From an uncultured Planctomycetia bacterium (lineage in GTDB: Bacteria; Planctomycetota; Phycisphaerae; Phycisphaerales; SM1A02): a stretch of 33,155 bases of DNA. This document shows, in pieces, positions 9,278-17,547 of the stretch. The stretch lies in assembly GCA_937919205.1 (NCBI GenBank), contig CALFOZ010000156.1:1-33155 (forward strand), read 5' to 3'. Numbering within the stretch: position 1 is the first letter of the stretch; each line of letters begins with the position of its first letter. The notes under the pieces were generated by a model. It saw nothing but the letters and a program-made list of their open reading frames with translations, searched no databases and was not told where the DNA came from. The position numbers and the translations under genes were made by a program.

Positions 9278-10732
9278 GTGTCTGAACGAGCAACGATCAC
9301 ATTATTAGGTGCGGCGGGAGAAGTAACGGGGTCTTGCACATTGTTGGACACGCCGCGCGGTCGCGTGGTGATTGACTTTGGACTTTTCCAAGGTTCGCCG
9401 GAACAAGAGCATAGAAATCTGCAGGTTCCAGAAATCGATTGGCCGCATGTGGATGGCGTAATTGTGACGCACGCCCATGTTGACCATTGCGGTCGGCTTG
9501 GAATGTTGCCCCGCCTTCGTTGCGCCGCGCCAATATTTGCCACACCGCCAACGGCGGATTTATTGCCGCGCGTGTTGCGATCAAGCGCGTCGTTGCAGGT
9601 TCTTCGCCATGAGGAGTGGCGAAATGGAACAACACCTATCGCGCGGGTTATTGATCCGCCGCCAGAGCCTGGAACAAAAAGTAAAACCTCAAGTTCCGAG
9701 CCACCAATTTTATACGACGCGCACGACGCAATGCTTGCGGCGGAAACTATTTGCCCGATTGAATATAATGTGTGGCGCGAGATTAAACCAGGGTTGCGAT
9801 TTCGATTTCACGACGCGTCGCACATTATAGGTTCCGCCAGCGTTGAAGTTGCATTTATACTAAATGGAATTGAGAGAAAAGTGCTGTTTTCTGGCGATTT
9901 AGGACCCGCTCGCAGTCCCCTGCTTCGCGCCCGTGAATTACTACCCGATGTGGATGTTGTGCTGATGGAAAGCACAAATGGCGCGCGAAATTTTACCGCC
10001 AGTTCTTCCTCAGCCGATGCGCTTGCTGATGTTGTGCAACGCGTAGCGGCTCGCGGTGGAAAAATACTGGCGCCAACATTTGCCCTTGGTCGCGCGCAAA
10101 CATTATTGTTGCGCTTGGCGGAATTATCGCGTTTAAACAAACTGAATGGAATGAATGTGTATTTAGATTCACCTATGGCAATTCGCGCCTCTGAATTATG
10201 TGGCCGCTATCCGGCCTTGCTTGAGCCAGCCTTGCGCGCCGCGGCCGAAGCTGGAAATGATCCACTTCACTTCGCGGGCTTACAGCATTTATTTAATCGC
10301 AGACAAAGTTTGAAACTGACCAAGAGCGCGCAACTTGGGATTATTCTGGCGGGTAGTGGATTTTGTGACGCGGGCCCGGTGCTACATCATCTTGCGGCGC
10401 TTGTTGCGGATTCGCGCAACGCGCTTTTATTTGCGGGCCATCAAATTGTTGGCTTGCTTGGACATTCGCTTTTGCATCACGCGAAGTTGATTGAATTAAA
10501 AGAAGGCATGTTTGAGGTGAAAGCCGAGCGCGTTCATCTTGAGGGATTAAGTGGCCATGCGGATCAAGGTGATTTGGTGGCTTGGATTGGCGCGCGTGAG
10601 GGTGGAACGCCGCGGGTGATTTTAAATCACGGCGAGCAAGCTTCTAGAGTTGCGCTGGCTGGGGCAATTCGGTCTGGGCTGGGTTTAGAAACTGAGTTGC
10701 CAGACTTTATGAAGAGTATTGAGGTCTTATAA
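9278..10732 (+). CDS. Beta-CASP metallo-beta-lactamase-fold RNase/nuclease
   Basis: This is a 484-residue metal-dependent nuclease of the beta-CASP group (CPSF73/YSH1-like). The zinc motif H-A-H-V-D-H lies at residues 65-70, a later His at D-A-S-H-I-I-G, and the metal-binding Asp in F-S-G-D-L-G. The beta-CASP cap is seen in P-T-F-A-L-G-R-A-Q, Y-L-D-S-P-M-A, L-A-G-S-G-F-C-D-A-G and F-A-G-H-Q-I-V-G. The final motif is S-G-H-A-D-Q. Relatives process or degrade RNA in the cytosol. The start is a GTG at 9278; a TATGCT hexamer lies 8 nt upstream and there is no Shine-Dalgarno, so this may be another short-leader or leaderless message. The gene converges on parB. Confidence 0.93.
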   Translation: MSERATITLLGAAGEVTGSCTLLDTPRGRVVIDFGLFQGSPEQEHRNLQVPEIDWPHVDGVIVTHAHVDHCGRLGMLPRLRCAAPIFATPPTADLLPRVLRSSASLQVLRHEEWRNGTTPIARVIDPPPEPGTKSKTSSSEPPILYDAHDAMLAAETICPIEYNVWREIKPGLRFRFHDASHIIGSASVEVAFILNGIERKVLFSGDLGPARSPLLRARELLPDVDVVLMESTNGARNFTASSSSADALADVVQRVAARGGKILAPTFALGRAQTLLLRLAELSRLNKLNGMNVYLDSPMAIRASELCGRYPALLEPALRAAAEAGNDPLHFAGLQHLFNRRQSLKLTKSAQLGIILAGSGFCDAGPVLHHLAALVADSRNALLFAGHQIVGLLGHSLLHHAKLIELKEGMFEVKAERVHLEGLSGHADQGDLVAWIGAREGGTPRVILNHGEQASRVALAGAIRSGLGLETELPDFMKSIEVL

Positions 10733-10786
10733 CTTAATATTTTAGCATGGGTGCTTTGTCAAATATTGCATTATTTGGCTGAAATA

Positions 10787-10832
10787 GTGTGTTTTTAAAA
10801 TTTTTGCATAAATCGATGTGTTAAAAATACAC
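10787..10832. terminator. Candidate bidirectional hairpin between convergent genes
   Basis: GTGTGTTTTTAA (10787-10798) can pair with TTAAAAATACAC (10821-10832) over 12 positions, with one G-T wobble and a 22-nt loop. It sits between the convergent stops of the beta-CASP gene and parB. The stem itself carries T-runs on both strands, so it could act in either direction. The long loop lowers confidence. Confidence 0.4.
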
Positions 10833-10883
10833 CCCGTGGGCAGGCGAATTTATGGCTTTAGACGCCCTGCTAAAATTCTAAAT

Positions 10884-12029
10884 TTAATTTTCGAAACGAA
10901 TTTGGTCGGTACGAAGTCCAAGCTTTGCCAGCATTCCTTCAAACTGATCGAGCGAAAAGAATTCCATTGAAACTTTGCCGGTGTTTGGCTTACGACCAAG
11001 CTGAATTGTGACTCGAGTACCAAGAAGGGTACTTAATCGTGTTTCTAAATCCTTTACATTGGCCTGACGTCTTGCGGGTACTGTTCCACGTGGAACTCTT
11101 CCCTTTGCTTCCGAAGAGAGTCTTTGTACTTCGCGCTCAAGAGTTCTAACAGACCATTCGCCGCGTACTGTTGATTCTGCAAGCGTTGCTCTAGCCTTAA
11201 TATCTAAAATGCCAAGAAGAGCTTTAGCATGGCCTTGTGAAAGCAAGCCCTGGCGAACCAACCCCGCAGACAATGGGTCTAGTTCTGCTAAGCGCAGAAG
11301 ATTTGTTACGGTAGTACGGTCTAAAGCTAGTTTTTCGGCGAGTTTTTCATGGGTAAGCGAGAATTCTTCAGCCAATTTAAGTATTGCCAGAGCTCTGTCC
11401 ATTGGATTAAGATCTGTTCTGTGTACATTCTCAATTAGGGCACAAATACCCGAATACTCGTCCGAAGCCTGAACTACGATCGCAGAAATAGAATTCCTGC
11501 CAAGCATCTTAAAGGCTCGCCAACGTCGTTCTCCGGCTACTATTTCAAATTGGCCAGTAGTGCCATCAAGCGGTCGAACAATTATTGGTTGTAGCAATCC
11601 ATTGGACTTTATTGACGCCGCTAAATCAGACAGTTCGGAAGTCTTAAAATCGGTCCTTGGCTGTCTTGGATTGGGTCTAATTTTTGAAATCTCAATCAAA
11701 GCAACCCCGTCGCCAAATACAACTGAAGATTTGTTTGACTCTGAATTTTTATGTAGCGATGCCGAAATAATGGGTTTGGTTGTTGATAGATCGGGTGTAG
11801 TTTCTGGTTGGGCAACAACAACAGTGGGTACAACAATCGAAACTCCAGAATGTGCTGGATCTTTTTGTGGGCTATTAATCGGAATAAGTCGGCCAAGTCC
11901 GCGTCCAAGTTTTGTAATTGGAACTGCTTGAGACGGTTTTTTCGTGATATTTTCCCCTGTATTTGAATCAATTGATTTACCTGAAATTACAGGAGATTCT
12001 TTTTTGGAATTGTTATTTGGATTAGTCAT
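10884..12029 (-). CDS. parB: Chromosome-partitioning protein ParB
   Basis: ParB is a DNA-binding CTPase clamp that loads at parS and spreads to segregate the chromosome. The 381-residue protein has a low-complexity N-terminal extension (about 1-38), then the usual ParB start motif K-L-G-R-G-L-G-R-L-I (40-49), a second poorly conserved linker (about 52-108), and the core from I-S-K-I-R-P-N-P-R-Q-P-R (114-125). The CTP-binding box G-E-R-R-W-R is at 166-171, followed by A-L-I-E-N-V-H-R-T-D-L-N-P (197-209), the helix-turn-helix around 222-246 and a C-terminal dimer domain. A typical family length is about 290, the excess being the two linkers. A strong Shine-Dalgarno fixes the start. No parA is adjacent, although parA normally precedes parB. 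Two parS-like sites are present, one in the gene and one upstream. Confidence 0.95.
   Translation of the reverse strand: MTNPNNNSKKESPVISGKSIDSNTGENITKKPSQAVPITKLGRGLGRLIPINSPQKDPAHSGVSIVVPTVVVAQPETTPDLSTTKPIISASLHKNSESNKSSVVFGDGVALIEISKIRPNPRQPRTDFKTSELSDLAASIKSNGLLQPIIVRPLDGTTGQFEIVAGERRWRAFKMLGRNSISAIVVQASDEYSGICALIENVHRTDLNPMDRALAILKLAEEFSLTHEKLAEKLALDRTTVTNLLRLAELDPLSAGLVRQGLLSQGHAKALLGILDIKARATLAESTVRGEWSVRTLEREVQRLSSEAKGRVPRGTVPARRQANVKDLETRLSTLLGTRVTIQLGRKPNTGKVSMEFFSLDQFEGMLAKLGLRTDQIRFEN
11082..11097. promoter_or_regulatory. parS site inside parB
   Basis: The site is T-GTTCCACGTGGAAC-T, with a perfect 14-bp palindrome at 11083-11096. It matches the known bacterial parS pattern GTTNCACGTGNAAC at every fixed position. 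It encodes R-V-P-R-G-T-V in the ParB hinge before the C-terminal domain. Confidence 0.88.
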
Positions 12030-12032
12030 GTG

Positions 12033-12040
12033 CCTCCTTT
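12033..12040 (-). promoter_or_regulatory. Strong Shine-Dalgarno of parB
   Basis: AAAGGAGG is read on the minus strand, 3 nt from the ATG at 12029. It fixes the parB start. It also shows that this organism uses canonical ribosome binding, which contrasts with the Shine-Dalgarno-less, possibly leaderless genes in the same window. Confidence 0.75.
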
Positions 12041-12079
12041 TAAAGCAAGACAGAATGTAACACTTAAATTATCCATTTG

Positions 12080-12095
12080 CGTTCCACGTGGAACA
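12080..12095. promoter_or_regulatory. parS site upstream of parB
   Basis: The site is C-GTTCCACGTGGAAC-A, with its perfect 14-bp palindrome at 12081-12094, 51 bp upstream of the parB ATG. The core is identical to the site inside parB, 998 bp away. Its place in the parB promoter region suggests that ParB may repress its own gene. The rest of the parB-YceI intergenic region (12041-12320) shows no gene. Confidence 0.9.
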
Positions 12096-12327
12096 ATTTC
12101 TGTATTTTAAGTTATAAGACTCATTATATGGACTTAAAGAGGCGTGCATTTGGCTTCACACAATACAAAATGGGTTCTTGTGATGTAAGACTTTCGGCGT
12201 CTACAAATTTAAATACACAAAAGCGATCCCGCATTCTGGCGAGTGTCGCGCAATGTGATCGTGAGAAATGTATCGCTTGTCTATAGTGAACCAAACTCGC
12301 AACAAACAAATCAACAAAGGAATAACA

Positions 12328-12984
12328 ATGCATTTGTCTTCGAAGTCATTCACCGCAATCACCTCACTCTTTGTAATCACGATCAGCGCAGTGGCCCTGC
12401 AAGGCCCGGTTGAAAAAGTTGCCCCAACACCAACAGCGACCAATTCAACAACTTCTATTCAAGGACAAACCAGCGAGACAACTTGGAAAGTTGATGACAC
12501 GCATTCCATGGGATTATTCCGAGTCCAACATTCAGGCGCGGGAATGTTTTGGGGAAGATTTGATGACGTCTCAGGAACAGTCACGACCAATGGCTCCGGC
12601 GCGCAAGCCCTAGCTATGAATATCGCCATTGACACCAACTCGGTTTCAAGCGCGAACAAAGATTTAGATGGACACCTTCGAAGCCCAGATTTTTTTAGTG
12701 TGAAAGAATTTCCAACAATGACATTTATAAGCACCTCATCTAAAAAACTCGATGGCAATATGTGGGAGGTTTCTGGCAACCTCACCGTGCATGGAGTGAC
12801 GAAACCATTGACGGCGAATGTGGAGATGACCGGACAAAGCGAGTCAGTCCGCGGGAAAAAAATTGGATTTGAAGCCGTGTTCACAATGGATCGCGGCGAA
12901 TTTGGAATGACCTACGGAATTGAAAAGAACGCGATTGGAAAAAATGTGCGAATTATAGTGGCTCTTGAAGCTGGGGCCTCCTGA
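12328..12984 (+). CDS. YceI-family periplasmic protein
   Basis: This is a 218-residue exported lipocalin-like beta-barrel protein. The signal peptide covers about residues 1-24, a Thr/Ser/Pro-rich linker runs to about residue 48, and the YceI domain follows. The domain has W-K-V-D-D-T-H-S-M-G-L-F-R-V-Q-H, L-D-G-H-L-R-S-P-D-F-F, V-K-E-F-P-T-M-T-F, G-N-L-T-V-H-G-V-T-K-P and a C-terminal D-R-G-E-F-G-M. YceI proteins bind isoprenoid tails, including quinones, in the periplasm, and some are induced by high pH or stress. ATG 12328 is chosen because AAAGG lies 7 nt upstream and the signal peptide begins there; an upstream in-frame ATG at 12268 would bury the signal. It is transcribed away from parB. 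Confidence 0.9.
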   Translation: MHLSSKSFTAITSLFVITISAVALQGPVEKVAPTPTATNSTTSIQGQTSETTWKVDDTHSMGLFRVQHSGAGMFWGRFDDVSGTVTTNGSGAQALAMNIAIDTNSVSSANKDLDGHLRSPDFFSVKEFPTMTFISTSSKKLDGNMWEVSGNLTVHGVTKPLTANVEMTGQSESVRGKKIGFEAVFTMDRGEFGMTYGIEKNAIGKNVRIIVALEAGAS

Positions 12985-13078
12985 CATAAGCCACTCGATC
13001 AATTCCATATTCAAACTGAGATAGTTTCAATCCACTTTTTCGCAATCAAAAATTATTGTTGCTCTTGAGCGCCTCAAC

Positions 13079-13939
13079 ATGGAAATGGAAATTCTGTTGT
13101 ATGCAATTGCGTTGCCATCATTTGTTGGCGTGATGTTTAGTTATTGTGGAAACTTAGCAAGAAAAATTTCGGTGTTGACTGGATTCAATGGATGCGCCTT
13201 GGCCGCCACATTACTCCTAAGCTCAATGTCGCAAGAATCCCTGATTCAATTCGCATCGCAAAATAGGTGGCTGTGGTTTCCATTAACCACATTTATGATC
13301 GCCGTGCTTACCGACGCGTGCGGCTTATTCAAAAAAATTATGCCACTGCGAATCTATATTGCTTGCGCAGTCATTATTTTAGGCGCCGCTTTGTTGCTTA
13401 TTCCGTCATGGGATAATCTGTCGCGCCGACTGTTTCTTGGCGTTGCGGTGGGGGGTTGCGCCACGGTTCTTGTGCTTGTGGTTGAAAAACGAAAATGTTT
13501 TTCCACGTCACTGGCCCTTAGTTTTTCATTGATCGCGCCGTCGGTGCTTGCCATGCTTTCGGGATTTGCAAAACTAGCGATACCACTGGGAGCCGTCGCG
13601 TTTTGCCTGGGCATTATTTCACTCATTGAACTTGTCCGCCAAATGCGCGGGCGCAAATGCCTCGGACTGGGCGTGGGTGGGGGAGTTGTGGTTGCAAGCA
13701 TTGCTGGTCTTGGTAGCGCCACCGGTTTTGGTTATGACACGACCAATATCCCGATTTGGATTTGGGTGCTTTCTGCCGCCGCACCACTGGGACTTTGCCT
13801 GGGCGAATTCCCAGGGATTTGTTCAAGACAAATTCCGTCCGCGTGCGCCAGAATTTGTGGATGCGTCATTCTTGCTGTTGTGGCTATCTTGATGTGCGTG
13901 CTGTTTCAGAATTCAAGTGCCAGCTCGCTTTATAAATAA
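13079..13939 (+). CDS. Multi-pass membrane protein of unknown function
   Basis: This 286-residue protein is almost entirely hydrophobic, with about eight or nine predicted transmembrane helices separated by short charged loops such as E-K-R-K-C and R-Q-M-R-G-R-K. I do not recognise the family. There is no transporter signature, no catalytic motif and no signal peptide apart from the first helix. Cysteines are unusually frequent, at about a dozen, and several lie within helices. It lies 94 bp after the YceI gene and 115 bp before the lipoprotein gene, both on the same strand, so a loose cotranscribed group is possible. No clear Shine-Dalgarno precedes ATG 13079; an in-frame ATG at 13085 is an alternative. 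A weak TTGCC/GGCAA hairpin lies just after the stop. Confidence 0.7.
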   Translation: MEMEILLYAIALPSFVGVMFSYCGNLARKISVLTGFNGCALAATLLLSSMSQESLIQFASQNRWLWFPLTTFMIAVLTDACGLFKKIMPLRIYIACAVIILGAALLLIPSWDNLSRRLFLGVAVGGCATVLVLVVEKRKCFSTSLALSFSLIAPSVLAMLSGFAKLAIPLGAVAFCLGIISLIELVRQMRGRKCLGLGVGGGVVVASIAGLGSATGFGYDTTNIPIWIWVLSAAAPLGLCLGEFPGICSRQIPSACARICGCVILAVVAILMCVLFQNSSASSLYK

Positions 13940-14054
13940 CATTTTGCCTTTGAATGGCAATTGATTTCCCTTCAAGCGTTCACGGAACTACCATCAATCA
14001 CCCCGCATTATTCGCTAAGAACATACATAAAGTATTCCAAACTTGAATCGCACT

Positions 14055-15062
14055 ATGTATATTAATTTCACTCGCGTTGTTGCTGTGCTCTATTCATTAT
14101 TTGTGGTTGGTGGAATATTCATGCAATCCGGTTGCTTTCCGCGCCCGCTTGATTTGCAACTGACAGACGCCTCGGACAACAAGCCCGTGGAAGGAGTCAC
14201 AATCCATCGACACAGCGTGACGTTGCTTTCACTTCTTGCCACGGACTCCAACGCGGTTCAAAGCGGACCTGGTGGGCAGGCCAGAATTTGGGTACCCCCA
14301 TTCAACACTAAGTTGACTTTACTGCAGTCGGGATTTGAGCCCGCAACAATCGACGTGTTTAACTCCAAAACCACCGACAACATGCTGGTGTCGTCAAATT
14401 CCGCGCATCAAACATTTCGCTTTCAAGACCTGGATGAGAAAACGACGCACAACATGAAGCTTGCGCCAGTGAAATTTGTGCCCATTCAAGTGCGCGTGGT
14501 TGAAAAATCAAATGGCGATCCAATTGATGACGCCGAAATCTCCGCCACAACTTTTTTATATTTGCCCATGCCTGGAATTGAAAATCGCTGGGGGTTTCCT
14601 GATTTACAAACCATGCGCAGTGATGGCGACGGACACACCCAGGTAAGCCACGCGTCGGGATTTCGCAATGTGCTCACTGTGCGAAAACCTGGTTATCAAG
14701 AAGTTCGACAGGATCTAGATGACAGCAATTCTGAATCTGAATTGATTATCCGGCTTCGCCAACTGCAAAAGAAGACCGTTCAATTTAAAGTTTTGAATTC
14801 AGAGAGCAACCAACCCATTCCCAATGTTGTGGTGCGCTTAAATGAACAGCGAAATGGGCTTGCGTCTGGCCCCAATGAATTTGCCGTTGTGAGCAACGAA
14901 GATGGATTTACGCCACTAGTTCCCATTCAAAATATGATGCCACTTGTGATAGAGACGGAATGCGCCGGTTACCACAGATTTTCCCTTGGTCTTGATTGGC
15001 GCGCATTAAAAGATGGCGAAGTAATCAAGGTCAATGTCCGAAAAAAAGGATGGTTTGAATAG
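14055..15062 (+). CDS. Lipoprotein with carboxypeptidase-regulatory-like beta domains
   Basis: This 335-residue protein has an N-terminal signal peptide ending in the lipobox-like M-Q-S-G-C, so it is probably lipid-anchored. The remainder looks like three consecutive beta-sandwich repeats of roughly 90-110 residues. Each opens with a similar phrase: L-T-D-A-S-D-N-K-P-V-E-G-V, V-V-E-K-S-N-G-D-P-I-D-D-A and L-N-S-E-S-N-Q-P-I-P-N-V-V. These openings resemble the carboxypeptidase-regulatory/transthyretin-like fold seen in secreted and cell-surface proteins. Binding to a surface polymer is a guess and no catalytic residues are visible. A TTG at 14043 is an alternative start four residues earlier. 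It precedes apaG on the same strand. Confidence 0.7.
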   Translation: MYINFTRVVAVLYSLFVVGGIFMQSGCFPRPLDLQLTDASDNKPVEGVTIHRHSVTLLSLLATDSNAVQSGPGGQARIWVPPFNTKLTLLQSGFEPATIDVFNSKTTDNMLVSSNSAHQTFRFQDLDEKTTHNMKLAPVKFVPIQVRVVEKSNGDPIDDAEISATTFLYLPMPGIENRWGFPDLQTMRSDGDGHTQVSHASGFRNVLTVRKPGYQEVRQDLDDSNSESELIIRLRQLQKKTVQFKVLNSESNQPIPNVVVRLNEQRNGLASGPNEFAVVSNEDGFTPLVPIQNMMPLVIETECAGYHRFSLGLDWRALKDGEVIKVNVRKKGWFE

Positions 15063-15148
15063 GCATGAATTTGAACTTGTTGAAAGTTCGGCTAAGACCT
15101 TGATTTGGACTTGGTAAGAACGTCCGGCTCGCATATCGTGCCATCATT

Positions 15149-15556
15149 ATGGCAACACCTTCAGTTCGAACATGCAAGGGCAGTGAATGCGTGACACATG
15201 GAATACGTATTACGGTTGATCCGCATTACCTTCCTTCACATTCCGATCCGGAAAATAGCCGCTACCTATTCAACTACAAGGTGGCCATGCATAACGAGGG
15301 AACAAGTTGCGCCAGGCTTCGCAGTCGCAAGTGGGTCATTGTTGACTCTAGTGGTGAGCGGCATGAGGTTCAGGGACTTGGTGTGGTTGGACATCATCCA
15401 GATTTATCGCCGGGGGAAAAATTTGAATACTCAAGTTTTTGTCCTTTGCAAACAGCATGGGGAACAATGCAGGGCACGTACACCATGGAGCGTAATGATG
15501 GATCTTTGTTCGAGGTGGAGATTGCGCGCTTCTTTCTCATTGGGCCGCACCAGTGA
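15149..15556 (+). CDS. apaG: ApaG domain protein
   Basis: This 135-residue single-domain protein has an immunoglobulin-like beta fold. The ApaG signature is clear: Y-L-F-N-Y-K-V-A-M-H-N-E-G, L-R-S-R-K-W-V-I-V-D, the glycine-rich G-L-G-V-V-G-H-H-P-D-L-S-P-G-E and F-E-Y-S-S-F-C-P-L. ApaG is classically associated with Co2+/Mg2+ resistance and Ap4A metabolism in enterobacteria, but its biochemical role is unsettled. The last four bases overlap the asd start codon (GTGA at 15553-15556), which suggests translational coupling. In enterobacteria apaG sits beside ksgA and apaH, so the asd neighbour here is different. Confidence 0.9.
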   Translation: MATPSVRTCKGSECVTHGIRITVDPHYLPSHSDPENSRYLFNYKVAMHNEGTSCARLRSRKWVIVDSSGERHEVQGLGVVGHHPDLSPGEKFEYSSFCPLQTAWGTMQGTYTMERNDGSLFEVEIARFFLIGPHQ

Positions 15557-16626
15557 GTGGGGGAAACGCGGATGCGTCTACATCCGTATCCGCGGCAACA
15601 AAATCACATGCGGGGAAAAAAGTGTTTTGCGTAAGCGTGATTGGTGCAACCGGGGCGGTTGGCCGTGAGGTAATTCAACTACTTGAAAAACGAAACTTTC
15701 CCGTGTCGCAGTTGCGTTTGTTCTGTAGCGAACGATCCGCCGGAAAAACATTTCAATTTCGCGGACAAACATTGGTGGCACACACCGTTGATCGCGAAGC
15801 TTTGGTGGGAAGTGACTACGCCATTTTGTGCGCGGACGCCACAACGGCGCGCTCCATGGCGCCCATGCTTGCCGAATTGAATATTGTTGCGGTGGATAAT
15901 TCCAGCGCATTTCGCGAGGATCCCGCCGTTCCACTTGTTGTGCCCGAGATCAATGGTGAATTATTAAATAGCAAACCAATCTTGGTGGCCAATCCAAATT
16001 GCACCACGATTGTTTCTTTAATGGTCGCGGCGCCACTACACCGCGTGGCGCAACTGGAACGAATGACCGCGTGTTCCTATCAGGCGGTTTCGGGCGCTGG
16101 CCTTGCGGGCATGCATGAGTTGGAATCACAAGCCCGCGCGTGGGCATCCGGTGACAAAGTTGCGGGGCAATTATTTCCAAGACCAATTTTATTCAATGTG
16201 TTTCCGCACAACTCGCCGCGCCAATCAGATGGATCAAATGAGGAAGAACACAAACTTGCTCGCGAAAGCCGCCGGATTTTGGCTTACGACCGTTTGCGTG
16301 TAAGCGCGACCTGTGTTCGCGTGCCCACACTGCGGGCGCACGCCGTTGCATTGCACTTAGAATTTACCAACGCGATTTCTTCAGCCCAAGCCGTGGACAT
16401 TCTTTCGCGAGCGCCGGGCGTTCGTGTGGTGGATGAATCAAACGGCGATCAACCGGCGGATCCGCAAATGGCTTCTGGCCTTAATGAAGTTTTGGTTTCA
16501 AGAATTCGCGTTGACCACGGCGGCACGCCCGGAAAATCATTGGCGTTGTGGGTGGTTGGTGATCAATTGCTCAAGGGGGCCGCGTTGAACGCGGTTCAAA
16601 TTATTGAACAGTTGATCGCGGGTTGA
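15553..16626 (+). CDS. asd: Aspartate-semialdehyde dehydrogenase
   Basis: This enzyme catalyses NADPH-dependent reduction of aspartyl phosphate to aspartate semialdehyde, the branch point to lysine/diaminopimelate, threonine and methionine. The protein has 357 residues. The Rossmann motif V-I-G-A-T-G-A-V-G-R-E-V is at about 29-40, after a roughly 22-residue Ser/Ala-rich extension. The catalytic cysteine is C150 in A-N-P-N-C-T-T, the S-G-A-G-L-A-G loop is at about 180-186, and the catalytic histidine is H263 in T-L-R-A-H. The GTG start overlaps the apaG stop. The next plausible start would be internal, near the Rossmann motif. The stop codon lies inside an 11-bp-period tandem repeat. Confidence 0.95.
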   Translation: MSGGNADASTSVSAATKSHAGKKVFCVSVIGATGAVGREVIQLLEKRNFPVSQLRLFCSERSAGKTFQFRGQTLVAHTVDREALVGSDYAILCADATTARSMAPMLAELNIVAVDNSSAFREDPAVPLVVPEINGELLNSKPILVANPNCTTIVSLMVAAPLHRVAQLERMTACSYQAVSGAGLAGMHELESQARAWASGDKVAGQLFPRPILFNVFPHNSPRQSDGSNEEEHKLARESRRILAYDRLRVSATCVRVPTLRAHAVALHLEFTNAISSAQAVDILSRAPGVRVVDESNGDQPADPQMASGLNEVLVSRIRVDHGGTPGKSLALWVVGDQLLKGAALNAVQIIEQLIAG

Positions 16627-16641
16627 TCGCTCGTTGATCGC
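16611..16641 (+). repeat. Three tandem GTTGATCGC repeats with an 11-bp period
   Basis: GTTGATCGC occurs at 16611, 16622 and 16633 with exactly 11 bp between copies. A fourth, near-identical ATTGATCGC lies at 16664-16672. The array spans the last codons and stop (16624-16626) of asd and runs into the 105-bp gap before the convergent trpC. The period of about one helical turn would place all copies on one face of the DNA. Confidence 0.75.
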
Positions 16642-16731
16642 AGTCAGGCGATTGCGTTGCTGGATTGATCGCGTGGCGTGTATGCCAGTGCGTAACTTTG
16701 AGGAGCGCTTGGCAAAAAACAGAAATGAAAG

Positions 16732-17547
16732 CTACGCGGTGGCCGGTGCGCGCAATTCGCGAAGCGCCTGGCCGGGATCGGGTTGGCGAAGCAAATGCTC
16801 ACCCACAAGAACAATTCCAACGTCATGCATTTGTAGGCGATGAATATCGTGCGCCGTGCGAATGCCGCTTTCGCTCACCACCACGCGGCGATCTTCTATT
16901 AAATCAACCATGCGAAAGGTATGCGCCAAATCCGTTGTCATGGTTTTTAAATTTCTGTTGTTTATGCCCAGAAGTGAATAGCCAATATGCGGAAAGCCAA
17001 CATGATTTTGCACGCGGTATAAATTTTCCACGTCATGCACCTCCAGCAAGATGGTCATGCCAAGTTCAACCGCAAGAATTTGAAAGTCAACAATATCCTG
17101 CTCAGTCAAGCATTCGGCGATCAATAAAATGGCGTCGGCGCCAGCGGCACGGCTTTCCCAAATTTGCCAACTGTCGACAATGAAATCTTTTCGCAGAACC
17201 GGTAGGGGCACCGCGGCGCGAATAAGTTCTATGAAATCCAGTTGACCTCCAAAGTCCACTTGGTCGGTTAAGCAACTAATAGCCGCGGCCCCAGCTTGGT
17301 GATAGCGTTGTGCGATGTCCACCGGATCAAAGTCATTGCGAATAAGACCGGCGGACGGGCTTTTCTTTTTAATTTCCGCGATAACACGCGTTGGCTCCGC
17401 GTTGTCGAGCACAACGGCGCGGAAAAAATTGCGCGGGCGCGGCATGGAGCGAATCTTTTCCTGCAGAAGTTCCAGCGGCGAGTGTTGCTTGCGCTCCTGC
17501 ACTTCCACAAATTTTCTTTCAATAATTTTTTGGAGCGCGTTGGGCAT
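16732..17547 (-). CDS. trpC: Indole-3-glycerol phosphate synthase
   Basis: This TIM-barrel enzyme closes the indole ring in tryptophan synthesis, converting carboxyphenylamino-deoxyribulose phosphate to indole glycerol phosphate. The motifs are K-K-S-P-S-A-G (active-site Lys), L-R-K-D-F-I-V-D (catalytic Lys), L-L-E-V-H-D (Glu), G-I-N-N-R-N-L and V-S-E-S-G-I near the C-terminus. I chose ATG 17547 (271 aa) because M-P-N-A-L-Q-K-I-I-E-R-K matches the family N-terminus and GGA lies 5 nt upstream. In-frame ATGs at 17580 and 17655 would add 11 or 36 residues. No other trp gene is adjacent. It converges on asd and diverges from the CPBP protease gene. Confidence 0.94.
   Translation of the reverse strand: MPNALQKIIERKFVEVQERKQHSPLELLQEKIRSMPRPRNFFRAVVLDNAEPTRVIAEIKKKSPSAGLIRNDFDPVDIAQRYHQAGAAAISCLTDQVDFGGQLDFIELIRAAVPLPVLRKDFIVDSWQIWESRAAGADAILLIAECLTEQDIVDFQILAVELGMTILLEVHDVENLYRVQNHVGFPHIGYSLLGINNRNLKTMTTDLAHTFRMVDLIEDRRVVVSESGIRTAHDIHRLQMHDVGIVLVGEHLLRQPDPGQALRELRAPATA

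Noticed and set aside
13941-13962. TTGCC/GGCAA hairpin after the 13.1-13.9 kb membrane gene
   Set aside because: A stem of five base pairs and no uninterrupted T-tract.
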